From contig OY294047.1 in assembly GCA_958510825.1 (NCBI GenBank), positions 49,645,365 to 49,709,364 of the forward strand: a stretch of 64,000 nucleotides of DNA, read 5' to 3'. The notes under the pieces are model-generated. The model searched no databases and had not been told where the DNA came from. It saw nothing but the letters and a program-made list of their open reading frames with translations. Both the position numbers and the translations under genes were made by a program. Positions 37,139 to 48,362 of the stretch are shown here, piece by piece (position 1 is the stretch's first letter; each line of letters starts with the position of its first letter). The stretch comes from Brachypterus glaber (Eukaryota; Arthropoda; Insecta; Coleoptera; Kateretidae).

Positions 37139-38653
37139 AATCCCACGGCATACAGACCACTCTGCCTGCTAAACACAATGGGAAAATTATACGAATCACT
37201 AATCCGGAAAAGACTTGAGGATGAAATTGATAGGTCGGGAGGCCTATCGGACAGACAATTTGGGTTTAGAAAAGGAAGGTCTACGATCCAAGCAGTAGAG
37301 CTAGTAAAAAACACTAAAAGAAAAAGGGGAAAGTGGTGTGTTCTGGTCACACTGGACGTTAAAAATGCCTTTAATACAGCGTCCTGGTCAAAAATTTTAA
37401 GAGAGCTTCAAAAAAGGAGAATACCTAAATACCTAATAAATATTATAAGAAACTACTTTAAAAATAGAAACATTGAGGTCAACAAGGGGGAAAAATTTAA
37501 AGTGACTACCGGAGTTCCACAGGGCTCAGTCTTGGGACCAACTCTATGGAACATCTTATACGATGGTGTTCTCTGTTTAGACTTGCCAGAAGGGGTTGAA
37601 ATAATAGGCTATGCAGATGATTTGGCTATAGTCATAATTGCGGATAATTTGGAGGACCTTATCTTTAGGACAAACGAAGCGCTGAGGAGGATTAGCGTAT
37701 GGATGAACTATTATTCTTTAAAACTGGCTCCTGATAAGACGGAAGCGGTGATTTTAAAAGGACCAAGAAACAGAAGCCAGGTAAAGTTTATGCTAGGGGA
37801 AAGGGAAATCCAACCGACCAAACACATTCGATATCTAGGAATAGTGATGAGTGAAAATGGCTCTTTTAGGGAGCACATTAAACGGGCTGCCAAAAAAGCA
37901 GACGAAAGAGTTAGAATGCTAACAGGGATAATGCCAAATATAGGGGGGCCGAGAAGCAAGAAACGAGAAATGCTATGTGGTGTGGTGCACTCCATAATAC
38001 TGTATGGAGCACCCATATGGTATGAAACCCTAAAGTTTAAGTGGTATAAAGAAAAACTGCAAAGCGTACAAAGGAAAATGCTGATAAGGATGACCAGCGC
38101 ATATAGGACGGTATCTGCCGAGGCCTTGCAGGTAGTATCCGGTATAGTGCCCATAGAACTTATGGTGGAAGAGCGCAGGCAACTCTATGAGCGAGCAGAT
38201 GGACATAGGGCCGAGATCAAAGAGGAGATAAGAAGATACACACTAGAAAGATGGCAGAATTTGTGGGAGAATAATGACAGAGTAGGAGCATGGACTAAAA
38301 CCCTGATACCAAGAGTGAAGGAGTGGACTAACTGCGGTCACCGCAGTGTTGATTATTTCATGACCCAGGTAATGACTGGACATGGCTCTTTTAGAAGTTA
38401 TACAAAACGTATAAAGAAAACCCCGGATGATAAGTGTATATACTGTGGAAAAATAGACACAGCAGAACACACATTCTTTGAATGCACGCGATGGAGTGAA
38501 TATAGAGAAGAGGCCCAAGCAGATACTGGAATACTAACCACGGAAAACCTAGTGACGTTTATGGTTCAAAATAATAAAAACTGGCACCTAGTACAAAGCC
38601 TTATGAAGAAAATAATGGAAGAAAAGGAAAGAGAGGAGAGACAAAATAGGTAA
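37139..38653 (+). CDS. R1-like reverse transcriptase, 5' truncated, otherwise open
   Basis: The frame is open from AAT 37139 to TAG 38651-38653, with the first ATG at 37178 (491 codons from there). Counted from that Met: fingers region GFRKGRSTIQAV at about 29-40; catalytic Asp60 in VTLDVKNAFN; GVPQGSVLGP at 112-121; YADD at 145-148; thumb and C-terminal domain; and a C-terminal zinc knuckle C420-x2-C423-x7-H431-x4-C436 (CIYCGKIDTAEHTFFEC), typical of the R1 clade. It is a polymerase for target-primed reverse transcription. The catalytic core has no stop or frameshift, so the insertion is probably young, but it lacks the endonuclease domain and cannot move by itself. Confidence 0.88.
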   Translation, partial: NPTAYRPLCLLNTMGKLYESLIRKRLEDEIDRSGGLSDRQFGFRKGRSTIQAVELVKNTKRKRGKWCVLVTLDVKNAFNTASWSKILRELQKRRIPKYLINIIRNYFKNRNIEVNKGEKFKVTTGVPQGSVLGPTLWNILYDGVLCLDLPEGVEIIGYADDLAIVIIADNLEDLIFRTNEALRRISVWMNYYSLKLAPDKTEAVILKGPRNRSQVKFMLGEREIQPTKHIRYLGIVMSENGSFREHIKRAAKKADERVRMLTGIMPNIGGPRSKKREMLCGVVHSIILYGAPIWYETLKFKWYKEKLQSVQRKMLIRMTSAYRTVSAEALQVVSGIVPIELMVEERRQLYERADGHRAEIKEEIRRYTLERWQNLWENNDRVGAWTKTLIPRVKEWTNCGHRSVDYFMTQVMTGHGSFRSYTKRIKKTPDDKCIYCGKIDTAEHTFFECTRWSEYREEAQADTGILTTENLVTFMVQNNKNWHLVQSLMKKIMEEKEREERQNR

Positions 38654-38791
38654 AATAAGGCAGGCCCCATTTTGATGTATGCTAGACAGCGGTTCCAAAA
38701 TGTGTGCTGAAGAGGAAGGGGTTTTTAGTGGGTAAAAATCCCACACTATGTCTTTTGAAGATTTTCCCCTTCCGAAAAAAAAAAAAAAAAA

Positions 38792-38793
<2 letters not shown>
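37139..38793 (+). mobile_element. 5'-truncated R1-like non-LTR retrotransposon in a (TAG)n microsatellite
   Basis: The element starts inside the reverse transcriptase (NPTAYRPLCLLNTMGKL) directly against a (GTA)n tract and ends in a 19-A tail (38775-38793) directly before another (GTA)n tract. The two tracts share the same interruption (GTTGTTG followed by TAGTAGTAG), so they look like duplicated target sequence, 36 bp or more. ORF1 and the endonuclease are absent. R1-clade elements are known for inserting at defined sequences, including simple repeats in some lineages; use of (TAG)n here is inferred from this one copy. Confidence 0.85.
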
Positions 38794-38822
<29 letters not shown>

Positions 38823-38840
38823 TGTTGTAGTAGTAGTAGT
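38794..38840 (+). repeat. (GTA)n microsatellite, right flank of the R1-like element
   Basis: Nine GTA units, then GTTGTTG and more GTA. It matches the left tract including the interruption, directly after the poly(A) tail. Confidence 0.9.
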
Positions 38841-39049
38841 TTCAAGTGGGGAGTCAAGCCTGGCAATTGCAGTCTTTGGTACTTTTTGCCTTACTCCGGA
38901 GATACTATTTTTCTAGTATAACCAGGATTTTCGTTGATATACCCCCCGGGACCTACCGTTTAACGCGGAATCCGAACTTCAATTGTCGGCATTTTTAGGC
39001 ATTTGATCCTCTCGGTTGGCTGCATTGAATGTGACCGGAAATTCGCACT
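38841..39049. other. DNA between the two LINEs
   Basis: Nothing recognised. It may include decayed upstream LINE sequence, but no frame supports this. Confidence 0.4.
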
Positions 39050-40375
39050 TTTACTGCGTCGTTTAAGCATCGCCCTATTACAATACTTTCCAATTTCTCC
39101 AAAGTGTTTGAAATGATTATCTACAACTACATATACAAGTCTGTGAAGAACCTAATTTCTATAAACCAACACGGCTTTATGACTAAACGGTCTACTGTCA
39201 CTAATTTAACTGAATTTTCTAATTTTGTTGCTCACACTGTTGATAACAAGGGTCAAGCCGATGTAATCTATACTGATTTTATGAAGGCGTTCGACCGAAT
39301 CGATCATTATATTATTATTAAAAAACTTAAACAGAGATATGGTTTTAGTAGCAGACTAGTTAAACTTTTTTTGTCATATTTGTTAGATAGATATCTTTAC
39401 GTCTTTTATAATGGATTTGGTTCTGATCTATTTCTAGCAATGTCAGGGGTACCTCAAGGTTCTAACCTTGGACCTTTGCTATTTTTATTATTCATAGATG
39501 ATCTTAGTGAGTTAATTGAATGCCTGCATTTATTTTTTGCTGACGATTTGAAACTATTCATGCAAATAATTTGCATCAATGACTGCATTAGATTACAGAG
39601 GGTCTTGGATGCACTGCAACAATGGTGCGAATATAACTGTCTCAATTTAAATGTATCTAAATGTAAAATTATCTCCTTCACGCGTAAAAAAAACCCAATA
39701 CTTTATAATTACTCAATAAGTTCTTTCTCCTTGGAGAGAGTATATTCCATTAAAGATTTGGGTGTCACATTTTCTAGTGATTTTTTATTCAGAGAACATT
39801 TAGATAGTATTGTATCAGCCTCATTAAAAATGTATGGTTTTATAATAAGAAATTGTAGTAAATTTACCAGTGTACTTGCTTTAAAGACCCTTTACAACTC
39901 TTTTGTTCGCTCTAGACTGGAATATTGTTGTACCATTTGGAATCCGTTTTATGAAGTTCACAGACAACAGGTAGAGAAAGTGCAAAAAAAGTTTCTTAAG
40001 TGTTTATATTTTAAAGTATTTGGTATATATCCAGCCAGAGGTTATGATTATGACGTCCTACTGTCTCAATTTGAGTATCAATCCCTAGAACTCCGCAGAA
40101 CAATAACCAGTATTAAAATGCTATGTTAAGTATTGAATGGTAGAATGGACTCACCATTTATTTTATCAAAGCTAAATTTTTGCGTTCCAGCTAATTGTAC
40201 AAGAACTTCTACCACTTTTTATAATCAAGTTGCCAGAACGAATACTCTACGCACTGAACCAATTTTCAATATGATGTTTTGTTATAATAGATATTGTAAG
40301 AGTTGCGATATCCACTTTGATTCAGTGAGTAGAATAATTAATTGTATAGTTCTAGAGTATTGGCCAAAATGTTGA
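39050..40375 (+). pseudogene. Jockey/CR1-like reverse transcriptase with one in-frame stop
   Basis: From GTG 39104 the frame reads HGFMTKRSTVTNL, catalytic YTDFMKAFD (Asp58), SGVPQGSNLGPLLF at 114-127 and FADD at 145-148, then the LN-x2-KCK thumb motif, KDLGV and YNSFVRSRLEYC. TAA at 40127-40129 interrupts the frame after KMLC. The same frame then continues as VLNGRMDSPFILSKLNF to a stop at 40375. The continuing similarity to LINE C-termini shows that the TAA is a later nonsense change in a dead copy. Family placement (Jockey or CR1) needs a tree. Confidence 0.8.
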
Positions 40376-40575
40376 TTTTAATTTCTACCATTTCAGTGAT
40401 ATATCGTATCTGTATTTGTTATATTGTTATAATATTAGATATTTTATTACATTGTTAATTAACTTTAAACCTTTATTTTGTAAACTTTAATTTTGTAAAT
40501 TTTCAAATAATATTGTCCTGTAATTGGTTTTTCTGTTGGGCAATAAAGATATTATTATTATTATTATTATTATCT
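39050..40575 (+). mobile_element. Jockey/CR1-like non-LTR retrotransposon, 5' truncated, (ATT)n tail
   Basis: The element holds a reverse transcriptase frame, a short 3' untranslated region with GCAATAAAGAT, and a terminal (ATT)n run at 40549-40573. The 5' end fades within the RT (FTASFKHRPITILSNF) near 39050. No endonuclease was seen upstream and no clear target duplication could be fixed. Confidence 0.75.
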
Positions 40576-40640
40576 TTATTTGCTGCGACATTTGATCATT
40601 TCCTTTCTGTATCTAGAATCAGTTTTAGACGCCGCCAGAT

Positions 40641-41349
40641 TAGTATATTCTATAACTAGTATGGAATGGACAATATTTCGCGCGAGCGAAAAGTTTGTCA
40701 TACGAGCCTACAGGCGAAAATGACGGTCCCGCGAGCGCGAAATGACTATTCCATACGTGTTGTAGACTATACTTTTCCTTCGACTGCAAATATGAAACAC
40801 TGTATGGCTTTAAACTGCGGACAAGATTATATACAATGTTTTTTGTGACTCGACATTGTAAATGCAACAAAACACATATTTTTAATTAAAGCAGTTAATG
40901 TTATTGAATAATTTTATGAAATCAGTACTTAAAAAAGATTTTTATTTAATTTTAGCACATATTTAAAAATTATAATGCAAAAATTGAAGGTTGTATCAGA
41001 TTGTTGTGACATCAGGTTTAAATATTTAACAATAGATGGAGCAGTTTTAATTTTTTGAACTAAATTGATAAAAACTGGTCAAATGTTAAGGAAAACTAAT
41101 AAACTTTATGTAATATTAACGCAAAATTTTAAATTGCATTAAATTATTCAATATTCCATGGTAAAAAATTTACATATTTTATAATTTTGCTTCAGTTTTC
41201 TTTACTTTTATAAACAAAAGATGGCACTACATGTGATCATTCTAACACTTGATACGGAATATTCATACCGTATCTAGAGCTAGAATGGATTCATTGTGTG
41301 TTTGAAAAGTGTGTGTATTTGCTTATATTCTAAAGCAGTCGTAGAAAAA
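40641..41349 (+). mobile_element. Family F element, copy 2
   Basis: The same repeat as 26346-27059, with scattered substitutions and small indels throughout. It sits about 65 bp after the (ATT)n tail of the LINE. Confidence 0.82.
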
Positions 41350-41651
41350 GAGTATTTTATACTTACGTATGCATGGTTTTAGCAAAAATACAAACCACTA
41401 CACTGTAGATATGTACGGTTGAATAGTTAAAAATTGCCACACACTGCAATGCACTGTAAGCCTAGATATCTAGACTTACCCTATAGACTTGATCCTGTTT
41501 TGTACAATCAATACCACCAGAGATTTATTCTAGAATTATGGCTCCCCAGACGTTTAATATAAAATACAATTCCTGAAGTTACACTCGTTTGAAGTAAAAA
41601 AACTACAACATATATTTAGTTTGTTTGTTTAGTTGTCTACACAAACAGTAA

Positions 41652-42256
41652 AATATTTTTTGCACGACCAAGACTAAAACCTAATTTTACGCTTTCATTT
41701 TCGGGACTAAACTTGCCGTTTTTCTCCCTAGGGAATAAAAATCACTGCAACCTTGATAATATTAAAATATTATACTTACTATGTGCTTTGCTGGTTTAAA
41801 AATTAGGTTTGGTGGTGTTTTGTAATAAATTAGCGATTCAAACCAATTTATTTGATTTTAACAAAGAAAACCATTAAAAATAACATTGTTATAACAATTT
41901 ATACATAACTTAAAATTTATCATCTTCGTCCATTTTTTTGACGTTTGTGTCAACCATATTAAAAAACAATTGAAATCGCGATAGCCGTGAAACTGACTTT
42001 TCGCTTTTTACTGGCATCTTGATTAAATTACGAAAATAAAACAACCGATTTTAGACGCGTGGTTTTAAATTTTAATTTTATCGACCTACCTAAATTATGT
42101 TTGGTCCTGCAAAAAATAGTGTATATACCTAAGGACTAAACTTGGCTGTTTTAGTCTCTTGCATTTTTGTTTCCCTCGCTCGCTACGCTCGCTCAGGAAA
42201 CACTAATGCAGCGGGACTAAAACAGCCAGTTTAGTCCCTTGGTATATAAATAACTA
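41652..42256 (-). mobile_element. Family B element, copy 1
   Basis: On the minus strand it begins TAGTTATTTATATACCAAGG after TAA. Its first ~130 bp form a hairpin (GGGACTAAACTGGCTG with its complement) whose loop carries CTCGCTCGCTACGCTCGCTC on the plus strand. It ends near GGTCGTGCAAAAA. The second copy is at about 55071-55672. Confidence 0.8.
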
Positions 42257-42627
42257 TTATAATTTAAGTCCGAATAATACGTCATTCGTTTGAAATGCAT
42301 TGCATGCTTGTTTGCGAATTAAGCCTTAAGCATTCCTTATTTTGGTAATCACTAAGTTAATTTTTAATTCTGTTTCTACGTAATTCAATTTAAATAGGTA
42401 TATAGTTAATTTTAAAACGATGTTAAAATTAAATTTTCATGCAAAATATTAATTAACATGTGAATTCAGTTAACTGGAAAAGTTCTCTTTGATTTTGAAT
42501 ACAAGTTAAAAAAAAAACTTCCCATTTGTACTAGGTACCATCAAGTGGAATGACTTTTTTTAGGACTGATAAATTTGTGTTAAATTATTCAAGATTAATT
42601 TAGATTTAGATTAACCATTTTAACTTA

Positions 42628-43061
42628 TTTTTTCTATTTTGCGACTCTTATAAGCTCATAATCACACATATTTTACCTATAAGAGGTTTGTACTTTTTTC
42701 TTTTATGTTGCAAACAGGACAAAACACTATCGCTTGATGTTTTCCGTGCAAATGTCAACGTCGCTTTAAAGTTTAATTTTCTACAATAATTTGGGTTTAG
42801 GTTATTTTTTACCGTGTTAAAATTGTGGCTTTTTTGTGTCAGTGAAAAAGAGAAAAGAAAACTATAAAATCCCTAAATCAGTCATCAAATTAAATGTAAA
42901 TTTTTTTAAATTTTAGAGCAAAATAGAAAAAATTGTATAAAGGACTCATTTCATAACACGTTTTTAGCGCACTAGTACTTTAGAAAACCGCAAGCTCAAG
43001 ATCTAGACCTGTACTTATGCGCTAAAAACGTTTGTTATGAAACTAGTGCTTTAATATACTA
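42628..43061 (-). mobile_element. Family D element, copy 3
   Basis: Minus-strand copy with TTA (TAA on the element strand) on both sides, at 42625-42627 and 43062-43064. It has the head hairpin and the tail GCGACTCTTATAAGC. Confidence 0.82.
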
Positions 43062-43208
43062 TTATAAGTGCTAATGTAGGCGCCTTCGCCATAATTGTAA
43101 AAATAAAATAAATTTGGTTAAAAAACGACCAGATTTGACCAAAACCATTTATTTCGTGTAGTAGAATTATTTTAAAATTAAGAAATTACTTTCATATCGT
43201 CCGTTTCT

Positions 43209-43463
43209 TTATGAAAATGAGTTTTTTGCATAATTATATTCCTCTGTAACAAAAATTTTGGGATCGGTCCCTTCGTAATCCAAACGATATGTTTTTCGAC
43301 TTATTAGAACCTTGCCATTGATATGTTGGTTTTCATAATACCCGTGCTTGAACCCAGTGATACATTTTTGCGGAAAAATATTTTTTTTCCAATATTGCTT
43401 TTTCATCAACTTCTGTTGCTTTTCCCCTAACAATATATCGTCTGCTGTTCTATCATAGAAAAC
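43209..43463 (-). CDS. Possible exon or gene remnant of unknown function
   Basis: The minus-strand frame has 84 sense codons: VFYDRTADDILLGEKQQKLM, a Lys/Trp/Tyr-rich middle (KKQYWKKNIF), GKVLISRKTYRLDYEGTDP, then a stop at 43209-43211. Composition is more protein-like than neighbouring chance frames (mixed charge, few Leu/Phe runs). AG precedes GTT at the proposed exon start, but the tract before it is purine-rich, so the splice acceptor is poor, and a good upstream donor (GTAAGT near 43568-43573, minus) does not join in frame. I do not recognise the family. It could equally be chance coding in a repeat. Confidence 0.3.
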   Translation of the reverse strand, partial: VFYDRTADDILLGEKQQKLMKKQYWKKNIFPQKCITGFKHGYYENQHINGKVLISRKTYRLDYEGTDPKIFVTEEYNYAKNSFS

Positions 43464-43995
43464 CTTTAATTACTTTTTTTTTCTTTCATTTGTTTCCTTC
43501 ATATATAAAATTAATCTGTTCCATACAATATCTTATCTGAGGTTGATATGGCCAAATATTTAATATGGACTTACCCCCTTTTAGTCTTCTGAGATAGATA
43601 CATTATTTCTCCATCTCATGTTAGCTTTTTAAAGCTAATAAGCCTAAAATTTAAATTCTGAGAAATTTATCACCAAAGATAATAGCAAAGCCTTACAAAG
43701 CCATTAAAGTACTTTTTTTTAGATATTTCACAGGTTAATGTAATGCAATTTTAAGTTAAGGATTTTTTAAAAGAATGATTCTAGGTACCTATGCAAAATT
43801 TTGAAAGTGGTTAGAACCAGTAGTTAAATGTTCGTAACATACTCTCTAAATTTGTCCGTCAATCTTTCAGTAGTATTAACCGTAATAATTAAAGCAAATT
43901 AAAGCAAATTCACCATGTCAGAATGTGAATTAACAATATTTATTAAATTAACCACAATATTACTCGGTTTAGTAAAATCTCAGCTTTTTTCTTGT

Positions 43996-44463
43996 CGGTA
44001 CAATAATTTTGCATTAAAATTAATGTATGTGGTCCAAAAACCCGGCACTTTTACAATATTGGTTGAAAATTACCATAATTATAGCTTACATTCCACAAAA
44101 GATAGTAGTAAAATTACCAAAATAAAAATTCACATTTTTACAGATAAATAAATTTACCACTTTCTTTGCTGGTAACATATGACCTACTTTATTTGCTGTG
44201 AAATTACCATAATTTAATTTACAGTGCGGTACAATAATTTTGCATTAAAATTCATGCATGTGGTCCAAAAAGCCGGCACCTTTACAGATAGTCCCGAAAA
44301 TTACAAGAGCCCGTAATACTGCTTAAGTTACTGTGAAATCACATTTAAAAATTCACATTTTTACAGAAAACAGTGAATTTACAGTACTGATTTAAATTTA
44401 CCACTTTCTTTGCTGGTAACATATGACCTACTTTATTTGCTGGGAAATTACCATATTTTCATT
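43996..44463 (+). repeat. Diverged 231-bp tandem duplication
   Basis: CGGTACAATAATTTTGCATT at 43996 recurs at 44227. Both units contain ACCACTTTCTTTGCTGGTAA and end ATTTACAGTG. The second abuts the TA-flanked MITE. Confidence 0.85.
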
Positions 44464-44472
44464 TACAGTGTA

Positions 44473-44737
44473 CACTGAGAATTCGTTATAATAATAATAA
44501 TAATAATAATCTTTACTGACCAACAGTATACACCATGACAGGACTTTTTATCGTAGACAATACTAAACGTTTTTGCCTATTTGGAACTCCAAGCAACATT
44601 TATTATTAATAACAAGTAAAACATAATAAAACAACGTTATGTTTTACTGTAACAACTTGTAGTTAATAACAAATGTTGCCTGGGGTTTAAAATAGGCAAA
44701 AACGTTCAGTATATACTAAGCTATCGAATTCTCAGTG
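44473..44737. mobile_element. 265-bp palindromic MITE, TA-flanked
   Basis: CACTGAGAATTCG ... CGAATTCTCAGTG with TA at both flanks. Inner arms are TTTTTGCCTATTTGGAACTC and a matching reverse complement. An (AAT)n run lies at 44486-44510. Confidence 0.82.
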
Positions 44738-45320
44738 TAACGAATATATTTTGTTAAAATAATACATTTTGTGCATATTACCCTAATTCGCCCTACAATC
44801 CATTATCTCCACATTTCGTGGTGAGATGATAGATTGAGATTAATTATGACCGTAACGCAACACAAAATTAACAATAGATGTAACTAAATCCTGGTCAGTT
44901 AGGGTCGAAATAACACCTTGCCTTTCTGCAATTGTTATGTACGTGTTGTATAAAAAGAAAGAAAATAATTGGATCGGATTTTATTTCACGCAGGGAAAAA
45001 ACGAGATCCCAACTTAAAAACAAAAGCTTTTTAGTTTTAATATAATTCGACTTTCTTATAAATTAGAATTTTGTTTATATTTGGTGATTTCAATTTTTGT
45101 GAATTCTTTAAATAAAAGACCCTCGATATTTTGTCACCGGTTAGTTCTGTAATCTTGACAAAACTGTCATAATATGAAGGGTCTCAACTTAAAATAAGTT
45201 GATTTAAACAAAAAAAAAAAAAAATAAAAAAAAAATGTTTTTTTTATTCAATACTTTTTTTTATGAGAAAGTAAAAAAACTGCGTAAATTCACCTACAAA
45301 AGTGTTAAATAGGCCTAATT

Positions 45321-45461
45321 AATTGAAGATTACACGACAAAAACGCGGAGGATCAAAATGCGAATAAGGTCAACTTTCGGACGGTAAACCGTCCTTATTT
45401 ATGTGGAAGTCGACCTTATTCGCATTGGAGCCTCAGCGTTTTTGTCGTGTGGTCTTCAATT
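45321..45461. mobile_element. 140-bp hairpin element
   Basis: AATTGAAGATTACACGACAA ... TTGTCGTGTGGTCTTCAATT with a nested AATGCGAATAAGGTC/GACCTTATTCGCATT pair. Confidence 0.75.
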
Positions 45462-48319
45462 GTTATGCTTTACGTAATATTTTCTGTTTAAAGGGTCCAC
45501 TTTAAGGGTACCTATGACTGACATGATGTAACGATATAAATCGTCACTTTGTAATATAGCAAGGGTTAATTAAACTATTCGTTTACTTACGTTATAATTT
45601 ATGTTTATTTTGTATATAAATAGTTACGTACGTACAGAACTATTTTGTATCTGGGACTATTTTGTAGCAGGAACTGAATTCTAACCATATAAGTCTCTAT
45701 TCCATAGTTCTACCTGAAAATAACATAGAGAAAACATAATTAGAATATGATTTTTAATAATAAAGAATCATATGACTTATTTCTCTATAGTGCATTTGTC
45801 TATGGACTTACCTGGTTTTTATATGTTTCAGAGTCTATTGAGGGTTGGATTTCACTGGCTTTCATCTGTAGCTTGTTTCTCCTGGAAAGTTTCGTATGCT
45901 TATTCCTTCGGGATAATCCAGAATTTGTTGAAAATAGTTTGCTGGAACTGCTCACTTAGATTCAGTATTTTGTTTATACTTAGTTCACAGGACACTTAGT
46001 ATTCTGTTCGTATTTTTATTAGTTTTGCTGATAAACAATAAGTATTGTTTATATTTGTTTCTTAGAGTAATATTTTGAGGTTAGATATCACTAATACGGA
46101 TTTATTAGGAAATATTCTTTTGTTATTATCTTTGATGTAGTTTTCGTTACCTTTATTAGGAATCCTATACGGTAAAACTGTAGTTGATAATGACTTGCAT
46201 AGATGTCGCTAATAGTTCAGAAATAGGATTTTATTTACCTGAAGGGTTCATACTAGTGAATAAGGTCGATTTTCGCTCCTTCTTGAAGCAACTCGAATAC
46301 AATGGTGGTGTCATTTTGACGAGTGTTTATTTTCTGTAATCATCGAAGTAATCCTTCATGTATTTTTATTTAAAGTTAGTGAAAATGAATATTTAAACAA
46401 TGCGGAAGATATTGTAACTGTTATTTTCTACAATTACGCATTTATAACGTTTCGATGGACATCGAAGACTTAGTATGACATGTAAGTTAAGTTTTTCTGT
46501 TTCTTAGAATATTTCTAAGATATAATTATTGTTTTAGCACCATTAATTAATTAATCACCATTAAGCACCATTATTACTACATTACTAGACCATTAATTAA
46601 TTACCATTTCTATACCATTAATATGGAATTACATTAATTTAAGTTGAAGTTTATTTTGGTATATTTGATATACAAGTTCTCCGCATGGAGTGATGTTCTG
46701 TTGGAACATGGTTCTGTATTTTTCGGCATAGATAAATTCTATATGACCGTCTAGCAGACAATTTTACATTGGACATAATTTTCAAAAGTATATTTTATCC
46801 CGGACAACATTTTCAATCGTACATTTTATCCTGGAAGATGATTTTTCCAAAGTAGATGGGACAGCCTATATTTTTTTTTCTTTCCTTTGAGAAATGAATT
46901 CATCAGCATAGGGGAGACTTGTACAGATGGAGACGATGGAATTCATACCTCATGGATTTTGCAGAAACCAGCTAAGTACTCATTCTGAAAACTTTTGAAA
47001 GCAATATTTCATATTTTTAAATTCTTTTATTTCAATATTCTTATAACTGTAAACTTTATCAGATCTGATATAGTATTGATTGATACTATATACCCTTCTG
47101 GCTTTTGTTCATTTTTAGGTACTTATTTTTTTTTAAAACATTTAATCTCATTTATTAATTATTAAATATCATACTTTTGATTAAATGATTTCTAATTTAA
47201 GCATGACTTTTATACACTGCAAGAAATGATTGTTGTTTACATACATTTCTTGGTGCTTGCTGAACTTCATGTTTTCTTTATACATTTAAGTCGAATGATT
47301 TCTGAATTTAGTAATTTTTATTAAGATTTCTTTAATTATATCTTAATATAATTACACATATTTTTTATATATATTAATACATTACTTGATGTGCTTTCAT
47401 TAAGTTTATTTATAATAAATTTCTCAAATGAATTATCTTATTTTATTTAGGGGTTATATTTTCTCAAACTGAAAAGCTTAAGTATTTACACTAGGTTGTT
47501 ACTTACCTGAAGGAGTAAAAGCTAAAGTAACTGGCGCCCCTAACAACATTAATCAATTCTTTCTATTTTTCCCTTGCCCATACCCATTGCTCCGCTGTCA
47601 AAACTAGCCGTTGGCAGTGAACGTATTAATTACGGTACAATGATAAAATGGGTAAAACAAATGTTAATTCAAAGGTCAAGGTTGTTTCGATCCTTCCTGT
47701 GATAATATTTGTCTTTTAAGCGCAACCTGTCGCAATAAAGATGGTCCTTGATAAACAGAATTAATTATAAACAATGTCAAATAATTAAGGCGCTGTAGAA
47801 TAAATATAAGGCCTAATATGATTTAGTTTACACTAAGGTGAAGTCCGTAAAAAAGGTTACTATACGCAATCCCCATCCCCTGTTTCTTTTGTTTTCAGGA
47901 GTTTCCATATAGGAAAGTGTAAAGTATCATAAATCGATGAGTTTAAAATTTAGTTACCTTTAGAAGTTACTAAAAAATCGGTTTTTAGCTTTAGCTTAAC
48001 TGTTTTCCACTCGTAACCCATTGGGGCAGCTTATAATATTTCCCCGACTTTTTTCTCATAACTTCATAGTAATATTATTATTATTATTAGAGCACCAGGA
48101 ACACAAAACTTTTTATATGTCAAAAACTTTATTAATTAGAACTGAAAAACGAAGTGTCCCACCCGTAAATATGTAAATAACCATAATATAAGGTTATGTA
48201 AATGTAAATAGAATGTGAGAGTTTCTTGTTACTGGTATGTAAAAGCTCGTCACGGGTGAATAACCACAACTCGTCATAAATAGTGACACAAGTTGATTCG
48301 AAACTTAGTTTCAGATTAG
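45462..48319. other. AT-rich DNA, no gene recognised
   Basis: Overlapping 70-75 codon frames at 45747-45999 lack family features. TGGCGCCCC at 47532-47540 resembles an LTR-retrotransposon primer-binding site, but no LTR pair is visible. (ATT)n lies at 48072-48088. Confidence 0.4.
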
Positions 48320-48362
48320 TCCCTGAAGATGTCTCTAGTAGTAAGAGACGAAACGTCGGAAA
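48320..48362 (+). ncRNA. Degenerate hammerhead-like motif
   Basis: CTGAAGA, an extra T, stem GTCTC...GAGAC, then GAAACGTC. Stem I is only about 3 bp (TCC/GGA), and ACGT leaves no loop for stem III. It is probably a relic or a related motif in a retroelement 3' end. An (ATT)n run lies at about 48072-48088. Confidence 0.4.

Noticed and set aside
37711..38518. Minus-strand frames of 147 and 91 codons
   Set aside because: Antisense shadows of the R1-like reverse transcriptase.
45747..45999. Two overlapping frames with hydrophobic stretches that could look like membrane segments
   Set aside because: The hydrophobicity comes from T-rich sequence; both frames are open over the same bases and neither has a family match.
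47528..47545. TGGCGCCCC as an LTR-retrotransposon primer-binding site
   Set aside because: No matching LTR pair, polypurine tract or gag/pol frame could be found.
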